A stretch of 9,878 nt of DNA. Origin: Planctomycetales bacterium. GTDB lineage: Bacteria; Planctomycetota; Planctomycetia; Isosphaerales; Isosphaeraceae. The stretch is taken from assembly GCA_027435495.1 (NCBI GenBank), contig DAHZZC010000679.1, positions 1 to 9,878 on the forward strand, read 5' to 3'. The position numbers and the translations under genes are program-made. The number at the start of each line of letters is the position of its first letter. Position 1 is the stretch's first letter. The notes below the pieces were generated by a model. That model was given only the letters and a program-made list of their open reading frames with translations, was not told where the DNA came from and did not search any database. Positions 1-5,496 of the stretch are shown here, in pieces.

Positions 1-329
1 CAGCCGCCGTGCTCGCGACCGGCGGCGGCGCGATCCTCCGCGAGTCCAACCGTCAACGACTCCGGGAATTTGGTTTCGTGGCCTGGCTAACCGCCGATCC
101 CGAGGAGCTGGCAGACCGCCTCGAAGCCGATCCAACCAGCCTCGCCGGGCGGCCGGCGCTCACCTCTGCCGGAACACTTGCTGAGATCGAGCACGTCCTC
201 GCCTCCCGGTCGCCGCTCTACTCCGAGACCGCCGACGTTGTCATCCCGACCGGCGGCCGGACCCCCGACCAGGTCGCCCTCGCTGTGATCGCGGCCCGCG
301 GGCCAGGCCTCGACGAAGGAGGGGCGTGA
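1..329 (+). CDS. aroK: Shikimate kinase, C-terminal part (5' end outside window)
   Basis: This is the C-terminal ~108 residues of shikimate kinase, which phosphorylates shikimate at the 3-hydroxyl with ATP in the chorismate pathway in the cytoplasm. The reading frame is open from base 3 to the TGA at 327-329. It starts inside the conserved GGG loop (ATGGGAIL), then shows the LID region with an Arg-Pro pair (LAGRPALT) and the C-terminal R-x-P-x-Y motif (SRSPLYSETADVVI) that binds substrate or nucleotide. The family is usually about 170-190 residues, so the P-loop and the shikimate-binding N-terminal half lie to the left of the window. The GTG at base 9 is an internal Val codon and not a start. 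The stop overlaps the start of the prepilin peptidase gene. The family is clear from these motifs, although the P-loop is not visible. Confidence 0.9.
   Translation, partial: AAVLATGGGAILRESNRQRLREFGFVAWLTADPEELADRLEADPTSLAGRPALTSAGTLAEIEHVLASRSPLYSETADVVIPTGGRTPDQVALAVIAARGPGLDEGGA
318..323 (+). promoter_or_regulatory. Ribosome binding site of pilD inside the end of aroK
   Basis: A strong GGAGGGG-type Shine-Dalgarno sequence begins at 318 and ends about five to six bases before the ATG at 329. It lies within the last codons of aroK. It selects ATG 329 over the adjacent GTG at 326 and supports translational coupling of the two genes. Confidence 0.65.
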
Positions 330-1291
330 TGCTCTCCGCATGGCCGATGCTGGTGGCTCTGGGCGCCGGCTTCTTCCTCATCGGTACCGTGGTTGGCAGC
401 TTTTTAAACGTCTGCATCTACCGGATCCCCTGGCAGAAGAGCGTGATCTGGCCGGGGTCGCACTGCCTCAGGTGCTGGTCGGCAATCGCGCCGCAGGACA
501 ACATCCCGATCGTGAGCTGGCTGGCCCTTCGGGGCGAGTGCCGGAGCTGCGGGCTCCGGATCTCGGCACGCTACCCGATGGTCGAGGCGATGGTCGGCCT
601 GCTCTTTCTGGGGGCCTTCCTGATCGATGTGGTGGCGGCACCTCGCGGGCCCTGGTACGCGATCCCGACCGACCGTCTCATCGCCGCGACCTATCATTCC
701 ATTTTTCTCGCCTTGCTGGTTGCCGCGACATTCATCGACTACGACCTGATGCTAATCCCCGACCAGATCACGGTGACGGGGATGGTCATCGGCATCCTGA
801 TGGGGACGATCTGGCCGGGTGTGCGGCCCGAGCCCTCGATCCTGCTCCCGCAGGGCTCGACCAGCCACTGGCAGGGCCTGATCGCAGGAATCGTCGGGAT
901 GGCGGTTGGGGCGGGGCTCACGCAGGGTGTCCGTGGCTCGGCCGGGTTCCTCTTTGGACGCGAGGCGATGGGGCTTGGCGACGTCACGCTGATGGGGATG
1001 GTTGGGGCGTTCCTGGGATGGCAGGCCGCCGTCCTGACCTTCTTCCTCGCGCCGTTCTTCGGCCTGGCCCATGCGGCATGGAAAGTGTTGGTCAACCTGA
1101 AGAAACGGCTCGCCGGCGCCCAATTATCGAGCGCCGACCGCGAAATCCCTTATGGGCCTTATCTCAGCATGGCGGCGGCGGCCCTGCTCTTCGCCTGGCC
1201 GGTCGTGTGGAGAGGTTGGGCCGCGGGCCTCTTCCATTCTCTCTATGTGGTATTCTGGTGGCTAATGGGGGTCACGAACATCCCGGATTAG
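329..1291 (+). CDS. pilD: Type IV prepilin peptidase (A24 aspartic protease)
   Basis: An integral inner-membrane protein of 320 residues that cleaves the leader of prepilins or pseudopilins, and in many homologues also N-methylates the new N-terminus. The N-terminal domain begins with a hydrophobic segment running into GSFLNVCIYRIP (about 23-34). It carries the paired cysteine motifs HCLRC (46-49) and ECRSC (70-74) of the methylase/zinc-type domain. The A24 domain shows both catalytic aspartates: the first in FIDYDLMLIPD (about Asp137), the second in the GLGD motif of AMGLGDVTLMG (about Asp218). Several membrane segments separate them. ATG 329 overlaps the aroK TGA by one base (TGATG) and has a strong SD, so the two are probably co-transcribed. 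It implies pili or a type II secretion-like system, but no pilin gene is in the window. The length is normal for the family. Confidence 0.93.
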   Translation: MLSAWPMLVALGAGFFLIGTVVGSFLNVCIYRIPWQKSVIWPGSHCLRCWSAIAPQDNIPIVSWLALRGECRSCGLRISARYPMVEAMVGLLFLGAFLIDVVAAPRGPWYAIPTDRLIAATYHSIFLALLVAATFIDYDLMLIPDQITVTGMVIGILMGTIWPGVRPEPSILLPQGSTSHWQGLIAGIVGMAVGAGLTQGVRGSAGFLFGREAMGLGDVTLMGMVGAFLGWQAAVLTFFLAPFFGLAHAAWKVLVNLKKRLAGAQLSSADREIPYGPYLSMAAAALLFAWPVVWRGWAAGLFHSLYVVFWWLMGVTNIPD

Positions 1292-1298
1292 CCATCCC

Positions 1299-1312
1299 CG
1301 GCCGATCGGCCG
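1299..1312. repeat. 14-bp perfect palindrome after pilD
   Basis: CGGCCGATCGGCCG is a perfect inverted repeat starting eight bases after the pilD stop, in the 70-bp gap before the LapA-like gene. As RNA it could form a short GC-rich hairpin, but no U-tract follows, so it does not qualify as a normal intrinsic terminator. It may be a protein-binding site or simply reflect the CGATCG-rich composition of this DNA. Confidence 0.45.
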
Positions 1313-1361
1313 CGACGAAGCGACGCCGGCCCTCATCCCGCCTCGAGTCGGAGCCCGAGCC

Positions 1362-1739
1362 ATGGCCTACCAGTACAAACGCCGCCGGCCTTCCCTGATT
1401 CGAAACTTCTGGGTCTATCGCCGGTTGGTCGGCACGGCGGTCCTGCTCGGCCTGATGCTCTGGTTCATCTGGGCGAACAACAGTCCGGTGACCGTCCGAT
1501 TCCCGTTTGGACTGGGTCAGCTCACCAGCACAACCGGCATCGTCATCCTGATGAGTGCCGTGGTCGGATCTGTGCTGACCATTCTCACCACCACGGTCAT
1601 TCTGGCCATCCGTCGGCTCCGGTCCTCACCGGCACCTCAGGATCCCCCCAATCCATCCGACCCGATCGACGACCTGCCGCCACCGGACTACGCCGCAAAA
1701 ACCACGGAAGGGTTTCCGAATCCTCACTGGTCGAATTGA
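1362..1739 (+). CDS. LapA/DUF1049-like small membrane protein
   Basis: A 125-residue inner-membrane protein resembling the LapA (DUF1049) family, which in proteobacteria is linked to lipopolysaccharide assembly. A basic N-terminus (KRRRP, 6-10) precedes a first membrane helix at about 22-38 (VGTAVLLGLMLWFIWAN). The family signature NNSPVTVRFPFG (39-50) follows, then a second helix at about 58-83 and an Arg-rich cytoplasmic anchor (RRLR). The tail after about residue 88 is Pro- and acid-rich and probably disordered. ATG 1362 has GGAG eight bases upstream. It follows pilD by 70 bp on the same strand and may share its transcript. The fold assignment rests on the two-helix layout and the signature between the helices. 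Whether it has the proteobacterial role is unknown, so no gene symbol is given. Confidence 0.75.
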   Translation: MAYQYKRRRPSLIRNFWVYRRLVGTAVLLGLMLWFIWANNSPVTVRFPFGLGQLTSTTGIVILMSAVVGSVLTILTTTVILAIRRLRSSPAPQDPPNPSDPIDDLPPPDYAAKTTEGFPNPHWSN

Positions 1740-1749
1740 CGATGATTGA

Positions 1750-1772
1750 AGATGAGGATCGACTTCTCATCT
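1750..1772 (+). other. Hairpin between the LapA-like and lipoprotein genes
   Basis: AGATGAG and CTCATCT form a 7-bp stem around a 9-base loop, 10 bases after the stop of the LapA-like gene. There is no following T-run. It could be a weak or factor-assisted transcript end, or an RNA stability element. The evidence is only the inverted repeat and its position. Confidence 0.35.
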
Positions 1773-1801
1773 CCTGAGTCATCGCGATCGGGGCCTCTAC
1801 C

Positions 1802-2488
1802 TTGTCACCCGGACTCTTGCATCCCGTGTCGGCCGCCCCCGCCCGGGCGCTTCCTTGTCGGACGGCGATCCGCGCGTGGCTCCTGGCCTTGCTCGCCGCC
1901 GCCGGGCCATCGATCCTGGCCGGATGCGCCGGCCGTCCGACCTTCATCGCGGGTGGACCAACCGTCGGCCAGTTGAAGACGAGCGTCTCGCACCTCGAGT
2001 ACGAGAACGCCCAGATGAAGCGCGACCTGGCGAAGCTCCGTCGTGAGAACCGCGAGTTTGAGGATCGCCTCGTCCAGCAGGAGCAGGACAACGGCGACCT
2101 GACCGCCCGGCTCGACGACGCCCGCACTCTCCTCCGCGAGCGTGGGCTGGACGACGGCCTCCGGTCGGCCTCCAGACCCGATCGATCTCGCGACGACCTG
2201 GAGGACGGTGCCCGGGCCATCCCCGCCGGCCGCGACAATCGGCCGCGTCGGAAGCCCCCTGTGGCCCGAATCCCCGGCCAGATGACCCCTGCTCCGCCCC
2301 TCCGCGACGATGAAGACGGAACGAGCACCCTCGGCCCACCGCAGACCGCCCCCGCATCCGACGAAGATCCCGATCAGGTCGGTCTCCGCCTCGACGACGA
2401 TCTGGACCACCATTCGACCTACCGAGGCCCGCTCCGATGGTCGCCCCGGTCCGACCGGTCGATCGACCCTGCACTCCGGATACGCTAG
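1802..2488 (+). CDS. Coiled-coil lipoprotein of unknown function
   Basis: A secreted, probably lipid-anchored protein of up to 228 residues. A basic stretch (CRTAIR) leads into a hydrophobic segment (about 25-40) and a lipobox, LAGC, with the acceptor Cys at about residue 42. Residues about 54-117 have the charged heptad pattern of a long coiled coil (QLKTSVSHLEYENAQMKRDL onward), so the protein probably oligomerises or extends from the membrane. The rest (about 120-228) is rich in Pro, Asp and Arg and probably disordered. The start is uncertain: TTG 1802, TTG 1817 and GTG 1826 are all in frame, an in-frame stop at 1775 limits extension, and none has a clear SD. GTG 1826 would give a more usual signal length. 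I do not recognise the family. Its TAG stop lies in the same CTAG as the stop of the convergent kinase gene. Confidence 0.75.
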   Translation: MSPGLLHPVSAAPARALPCRTAIRAWLLALLAAAGPSILAGCAGRPTFIAGGPTVGQLKTSVSHLEYENAQMKRDLAKLRRENREFEDRLVQQEQDNGDLTARLDDARTLLRERGLDDGLRSASRPDRSRDDLEDGARAIPAGRDNRPRRKPPVARIPGQMTPAPPLRDDEDGTSTLGPPQTAPASDEDPDQVGLRLDDDLDHHSTYRGPLRWSPRSDRSIDPALRIR

Positions 2489-3249
2489 GTTTCGACCGTC
2501 CGGATCTCGATCGGGAATCGGACCGTGGCCGAGGTCCCCTGGCCGACCACCGACGCCAGCGCGATTGAGCCTTGCAACTGGCCGACCAGCTCCCGACAGA
2601 TCGCCAGCCCCAGGCCGTTCCCCTCGACGCCGGAATGCTCATCGCGGGCCAGGCGGAAGAACGGCTCGAAGACCATCTCCAGGGCATCGGGCGGGATGCC
2701 CGGCCCGGAATCGGCGACGGTAACCAACCACGAATCGCCCTCGACCCGCCCAACCACCTCGATCCGGCCGCCGATCGGGGTGTACTTCAGGGCGTTCGTG
2801 ACGAGATTACCCAGGATTTGCTGGCAGCGCGAGGCATCCGTGACCACCGCCGCATCCAGCGAAGCCTCAACCCGGGTCTCCCAGTGGACCTGGCGGGCCG
2901 CGGCGGCCGATCCGAACTGGCGCCCAATCTCGTGAATCATCGCGGCGATCGTGAAGCGTCCGAGGCAAAGCGGGCGCGATCCCTGCGCCAGGCCGGCATA
3001 GTCGAGATAGCTCCGCGTCAGCCGGAGCAGGTCATCGCAGAGCGAGACCATCGTCTGCATGTGGCTTCGCTGTTCAGCCGTGAAGGTGGCCGCCGGTTCG
3101 CCGAGCAGCAGGTCGAATCCGGCCTTCAGCGACGTGAGCGGCCGGCAAAGTTCGTGGCTGAGGTTGGAAAGCACCGAGCGCAACTCGCCCCGGTCGATCA
3201 GGAGCGGATGACTCCCGGTGCTCTGGGTCCCATTGGATCGGACATCCAT
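2485..3249 (-). CDS. Soluble sensor histidine kinase (HisKA + HATPase_c)
   Basis: A 254-residue histidine kinase with no membrane segment and no recognisable sensor domain, so it is cytoplasmic and probably depends on a partner or a short N-terminal region for input. The dimerisation/phosphoacceptor helix has SHELCRPLTSLK, with His32 as the phosphorylated residue. The ATPase domain is complete: N-box NLVTNALKYTP (Asn148/Asn152), G1 DSGPGIPP (180-187), F-box FEPFF (194-198) and G2 GNGLGLAIC (210-218). The residue four after the His is Arg36 instead of the usual Thr or Asn. ATG 3249 is preferred, with AGGGA about ten bases upstream. A GTG at 3366 would add 39 Arg/Pro-rich residues that look non-coding. 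It lies downstream of the BON-like and ANTAR genes on the same strand, so a phosphotransfer pair with the ANTAR regulator is the natural inference. Confidence 0.88.
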   Translation of the reverse strand: MDVRSNGTQSTGSHPLLIDRGELRSVLSNLSHELCRPLTSLKAGFDLLLGEPAATFTAEQRSHMQTMVSLCDDLLRLTRSYLDYAGLAQGSRPLCLGRFTIAAMIHEIGRQFGSAAAARQVHWETRVEASLDAAVVTDASRCQQILGNLVTNALKYTPIGGRIEVVGRVEGDSWLVTVADSGPGIPPDALEMVFEPFFRLARDEHSGVEGNGLGLAICRELVGQLQGSIALASVVGQGTSATVRFPIEIRTVET

Positions 3250-3368
3250 GGCCTGTTTTTCCCTGCTCCGTGCGGTCGATCGAGTTCCGGGGAATCCTCC
3301 ACAGGGTCGTCTGCCGGCTCGGAAGCCGTCCGCCGCGGGGCAAGGTCGCCGCTCGATTCCCCCCACAG

Positions 3369-3629
3369 TCAGGAAACGACAATCTGATTGGCGAGGAGTG
3401 GATGGCCGTCGGTCAAATCGAGGACAGCCTGATGCGCCAGTTGCTTAGCATGGTACGTCCGTGAGCGGCCCTGAAGAATGATCTTCTCGTCCGAGTAAAC
3501 GACGTGGAGATCGCGAATCCGCCCGCTGGCGACCCGATTGATGTGGCCCTCAATGAACTCGGCAAGCTCCCGATGATCCAGACGGGTGCCGAGCCGATGG
3601 TTGTTGATCGCGGTTTCAAACAGCGGCAT
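3369..3629 (-). CDS. Small BON-like domain protein
   Basis: An 86-residue protein without a signal peptide. Residues about 25-85 follow the alternating pattern of a BON domain: an N-terminal helix (ELAEFIEGHINR), the segment GRIRDLHVVYSDEKIILQGR with two strands and the conserved Gly, a helix (YHAKQLAHQAVLD), then a final strand (LLANQIVV). BON domains are thought to bind membranes or other ligands, but short cytoplasmic versions have no settled role. ATG 3629 is supported by GGGAG six bases upstream, next to a 12-bp palindrome. It sits between the ANTAR regulator (270 bp upstream) and the kinase (119 bp downstream), all on the same strand, so a part in this signalling locus is inferred. The family call is by pattern only. 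A domain-profile search matching BON would confirm it. Confidence 0.7.
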   Translation of the reverse strand: MPLFETAINNHRLGTRLDHRELAEFIEGHINRVASGRIRDLHVVYSDEKIILQGRSRTYHAKQLAHQAVLDLTDGHPLLANQIVVS

Positions 3630-3641
3630 GCCAGTCTCCCA

Positions 3642-3653
3642 CCATGATCATGG
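3642..3653. promoter_or_regulatory. 12-bp perfect palindrome beside the BON-gene ribosome site
   Basis: CCATGATCATGG reads identically on both strands and ends 12 bases upstream of the BON-like gene start, just before its GGGAG ribosome site. The position fits an operator or an RNA hairpin controlling translation. It could also be chance. Confidence 0.4.
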
Positions 3654-3741
3654 CTGTCGAAGCGGCGTCCTTGGAGAGGGGCCGCCCATCGCGCGAGAGG
3701 GAGGGGGCGAGAGTCGAGGATGGGTGGGACCTGTGACATAG

Positions 3742-3754
3742 CGAGCCCGGCTCG
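3742..3754. repeat. 13-bp odd palindrome in the regulator-BON gap
   Basis: CGAGCC-C-GGCTCG is an inverted repeat of two 6-base arms around one central base. It lies about 115 bases upstream of the BON-like gene. It may be a binding site or the base of an RNA hairpin. No promoter could be assigned to it with confidence. Confidence 0.35.
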
Positions 3755-3824
3755 TACCATCCTTGAACCCGACCGGCCGTCTCAATTGTCAGAAGAAAGA
3801 CTGCGATTCCATTGGGGAGGGCCC

Positions 3825-3882
3825 GATAGAACTATCCGTTGCGTGCGGTCCCTCCGAATATCGGAAAGAATACCGAGGGACC
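3825..3882 (-). other. Cluster of inverted repeats downstream of the ANTAR gene
   Basis: Two hairpin-capable elements lie 18-75 bases past the stop of the ANTAR gene. The first in the direction of transcription is an 8-bp perfect inverted repeat, GGTCCCTC at 3847-3854 and GAGGGACC at 3875-3882, around 20 bases that contain a second small stem (CCGA-ATA-TCGG). The next is GATAG-AA-CTATC at 3825-3836. There is no T-run, so this is not a standard intrinsic terminator. An antiterminator target, a transcript-processing site or a factor-dependent terminator are all possible. The two hexaloop hairpins typical of ANTAR targets were not recognised. Confidence 0.45.
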
Positions 3883-3899
3883 AGCACGGCGTCAAACCC

Positions 3900-4553
3900 C
3901 TACTCCCCGTGAGCCAGGTCGGTATGGCGACGGAGCGGCCGCAAACCGGCTCCCCCAGCCTGGTTGGGTGCCTCGAGCAACTCGTCGGTCTGGATGATGG
4001 ACTCGGCGAGCTTCGCCATCGGGATGCGACGGTCCTGGCTCTGTCGCTGGAGCAGCCGGAACGCCTCGCTCTCGTTGAGGTGACGCCGCGACATCAAAAT
4101 CCCCTTGGCTCGCTCGATGAGCTTCCGTTCGCGCAGAGTCGTCTTCAGCTCGTCGACATCCTCCTGAAGCGCCTTCAGCTCGCGCGCCCAGGCCACCGCG
4201 ACCTGCACGGCCGCGTGGAGGCTGGGATTGGTCGCCGGCTTCAAAAGGTATGAGATCACACCGTCCTCCACCGCCTGATCGATCAGGTTCGGGTGGCCAT
4301 GGGCGGTCAGAATGATGACCGGCGTCCCGGGATCGACGGCAATCTGACGGGCCGCCGAGAGCCCATCGAGGCCCGGCATCTCAATGTCCATGAACACGGC
4401 GTCAGGGAGTGTCCGCCGGCACATCTCGATGGCACGCTGGCCATCGTGGACAACCGCCACCACGTCGTAGCCCAGCGATTCCAGTTGGTTCTGCAATCCG
4501 ACCGCGACTGGTTTCTCGTCGTCTGCGATCACAACACGATAAGGCCGAGTCAT
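3900..4553 (-). CDS. ANTAR-domain response regulator (RNA-binding antiterminator)
   Basis: A 217-residue regulator of the AmiR/NasR/EutV type. Residues 1-120 are a CheY-like receiver with the full set of active-site residues: Asp11/Asp12 (IADDE), the phosphoacceptor Asp56 (VFMDIEMPG), Thr83 (ILTAHG) and Lys105 (LLKPA). A helical linker (about 120-140) leads into an ANTAR domain (about 138-192) with the hallmark ERAKGILMSRR and the downstream EAFRLLQRQS and LAESII. ANTAR domains bind paired hairpins in nascent RNA and prevent termination. The last ~25 residues are a non-conserved tail. ATG 4553 is chosen because GAGAGG lies nine bases upstream. A TTG at 4577 is also in frame but overlaps that SD. 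The likely partner is the histidine kinase at the end of the same strand group. Confidence 0.92.
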   Translation of the reverse strand: MTRPYRVVIADDEKPVAVGLQNQLESLGYDVVAVVHDGQRAIEMCRRTLPDAVFMDIEMPGLDGLSAARQIAVDPGTPVIILTAHGHPNLIDQAVEDGVISYLLKPATNPSLHAAVQVAVAWARELKALQEDVDELKTTLRERKLIERAKGILMSRRHLNESEAFRLLQRQSQDRRIPMAKLAESIIQTDELLEAPNQAGGAGLRPLRRHTDLAHGE

Positions 4554-4573
4554 CGCCGTGTTCCTCTCGTTAC

Positions 4574-4780
4574 TCAATCCGCGAAAGCGGTCCCATTTTC
4601 AAGCAAATCTGGTTCCACTCCCCAGAAATCATCGACCTCCGACTCCAGTTTTCCGATCTCTCGGACCTGGGAACGGCTTGACGACACGCGAAGCCAGGTC
4701 AAAATGTCCCTGATCTGGGGATCAAGCCCGGCCAGGCGGCCGGCTGACCCGCAGATCGCCGCCCGGTGGGGAGGGCCCAA
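4574..4780 (-). CDS. Possible small ORF upstream of the ANTAR gene (start unresolved)
   Basis: The - strand frame ending in TGA at 4576-4574 reads as a plausible acidic helical peptide in its last ~50 codons, including DPQIRDILTWLRV, REIGKLESEVDDFW and EPDLLENGTAFAD. It ends immediately before the ANTAR gene. No convincing start exists: TTG at 4780 (used here), CTG at 4735 and later TTG/GTG codons all lack an SD. Third-codon-position GC in this stretch is about 60 percent by eye, lower than in the neighbouring genes. It may be a real small gene, a decayed remnant or chance. No family is recognised. Conservation of this frame in relatives would decide. Confidence 0.25.
   Translation of the reverse strand: MGPPHRAAICGSAGRLAGLDPQIRDILTWLRVSSSRSQVREIGKLESEVDDFWGVEPDLLENGTAFAD
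4678..4705 (+). promoter_or_regulatory. Candidate sigma70-type promoter for the MaoC gene
   Basis: TTGACG at 4678-4683 matches five of six bases of the -35 consensus. CAAAAT at 4700-4705, 16 bases later, matches four of six of the -10 consensus. It would give a leader of roughly 70 bases before the TTG start at 4783. Promoter rules in this group are poorly known, so this is tentative. Confidence 0.3.
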
Positions 4781-4782
4781 TC

Positions 4783-5292
4783 TTGACGTTGCATGCCTGG
4801 TCGACCCTGTCGTTCGACGATCTGGTTGTGGGCGACGAGTGGGAGAGCCCTCGTCGGACAATCACCGCGGCCGATGTCGCTCTGTTCGCTGGGCTCTCCG
4901 GCGACTTCAACCCGATTCACGTCGATTTCGAGGCCGCCGCCCGCGGGCCGTTTGGACAGCCCGTCGCTCACGGACTGCTCGGGATGGCCGTGGGCTCGGG
5001 CCTGATCAGCCAGGCTCCTCGAGTGGAGACACTGGCCTTTCTCGGCATCCTCGAATGGCGGTTCCATCACCCGATCCTCTTTGGCGACACCATCCGTGGC
5101 CTCTCCCGCGTTGAGACCCTCGAACCCGCCGCGAATGGCCGCCGAGGTGTGGTCACCTGGCATCGTCGCATCCTGAACCAGGACGATCTTGTCGTCCAGG
5201 AAGGCCGCACTCAGACGCTTGTCCGCGCCCGAAGCCGACGGTCCGGCTCGGCCTCTCCGACCCATCTCGACCCGCCAGCGGCCGATGCATGA
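4783..5292 (+). CDS. MaoC-like (R)-specific enoyl-CoA hydratase
   Basis: A 169-residue cytoplasmic hot-dog-fold protein of the MaoC dehydratase family. The usual reaction is hydration of trans-2-enoyl-CoA to (R)-3-hydroxyacyl-CoA, or the reverse. The hydratase motif is clear: LSGDFNPIHVD at 38-48 with catalytic Asp41 and His46, followed by the PVAHGLLGMA helix (60-69). The core strands follow (LEWRFHHPILFGDTI). The last ~25 residues are Arg/Ser/Pro-rich and probably disordered. The start is TTG 4783, supported by a GGGGAGGG Shine-Dalgarno ending seven bases upstream. No other good start is near. It is divergent from the ANTAR regulator and 204 bp upstream of the SDR gene. Pairing with an SDR recalls fatty-acyl or polyhydroxyalkanoate metabolism, but the substrate cannot be read from the sequence. 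Confidence 0.88.
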   Translation: MTLHAWSTLSFDDLVVGDEWESPRRTITAADVALFAGLSGDFNPIHVDFEAAARGPFGQPVAHGLLGMAVGSGLISQAPRVETLAFLGILEWRFHHPILFGDTIRGLSRVETLEPAANGRRGVVTWHRRILNQDDLVVQEGRTQTLVRARSRRSGSASPTHLDPPAADA

Positions 5293-5419
5293 TCGACTTC
5301 GGCTTTACTATGGCCGCCAACGCCAGAATGTAACACAGATGAAGCGATCGGACGATCCCAATCTGTCCCCTCCTGCGCGAATTCCTTCGTCTCTCGGCGA
5401 ACGCCCAGGCGGCGGCCGA

Positions 5420-5448
5420 TTGACGTCGGCGAAGGCACCCGCCATGAT
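5420..5448 (+). promoter_or_regulatory. Candidate sigma70-type promoter for the SDR gene
   Basis: TTGACG at 5420-5425 (five of six) and CATGAT at 5443-5448 (four of six) are separated by 17 bases, the optimal spacing. Transcription would begin near 5455, about 40 bases before the ATG at 5497. The same TTGACG hexamer occurs in the candidate MaoC promoter. Confidence 0.38.
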
Positions 5449-5496
5449 GAGGCCCGATTTTTGAAGTCGGATCGGTGAGAGCGACGAGTCCAACGC

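Noticed and set aside
340..1398. A 352-codon + strand frame overlapping the prepilin peptidase gene
   Set aside because: It is the alternative frame of pilD, rich in Arg/Pro/Gly/Asp, whereas the chosen frame has all A24 peptidase motifs.
1746..1976. A 76-codon + strand frame at the start of the lipoprotein gene
   Set aside because: The translation is Ser/Pro/Arg-rich and unstructured, and it overlaps the signal and lipobox frame of the lipoprotein.
3250..3366. N-terminal extension of the kinase from GTG 3366
   Set aside because: The 39 added residues are Arg/Pro/Gly-rich without structure, and ATG 3249 has an acceptable SD. The extension is not fully excluded, because GTG 3366 lies just after the BON-gene stop.
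3780..3882. Classic ANTAR target of two hexaloop hairpins
   Set aside because: The stems here have loops of 2, 3 or about 20 bases, and I saw no pair of six-base loops with the A1/G4 pattern.
5285..5464. A 59-codon + strand frame starting in the last codons of the MaoC gene
   Set aside because: It has no SD, its composition looks non-coding (Arg/Pro-rich, little hydrophobic patterning), and it covers the best promoter candidate for the SDR gene.
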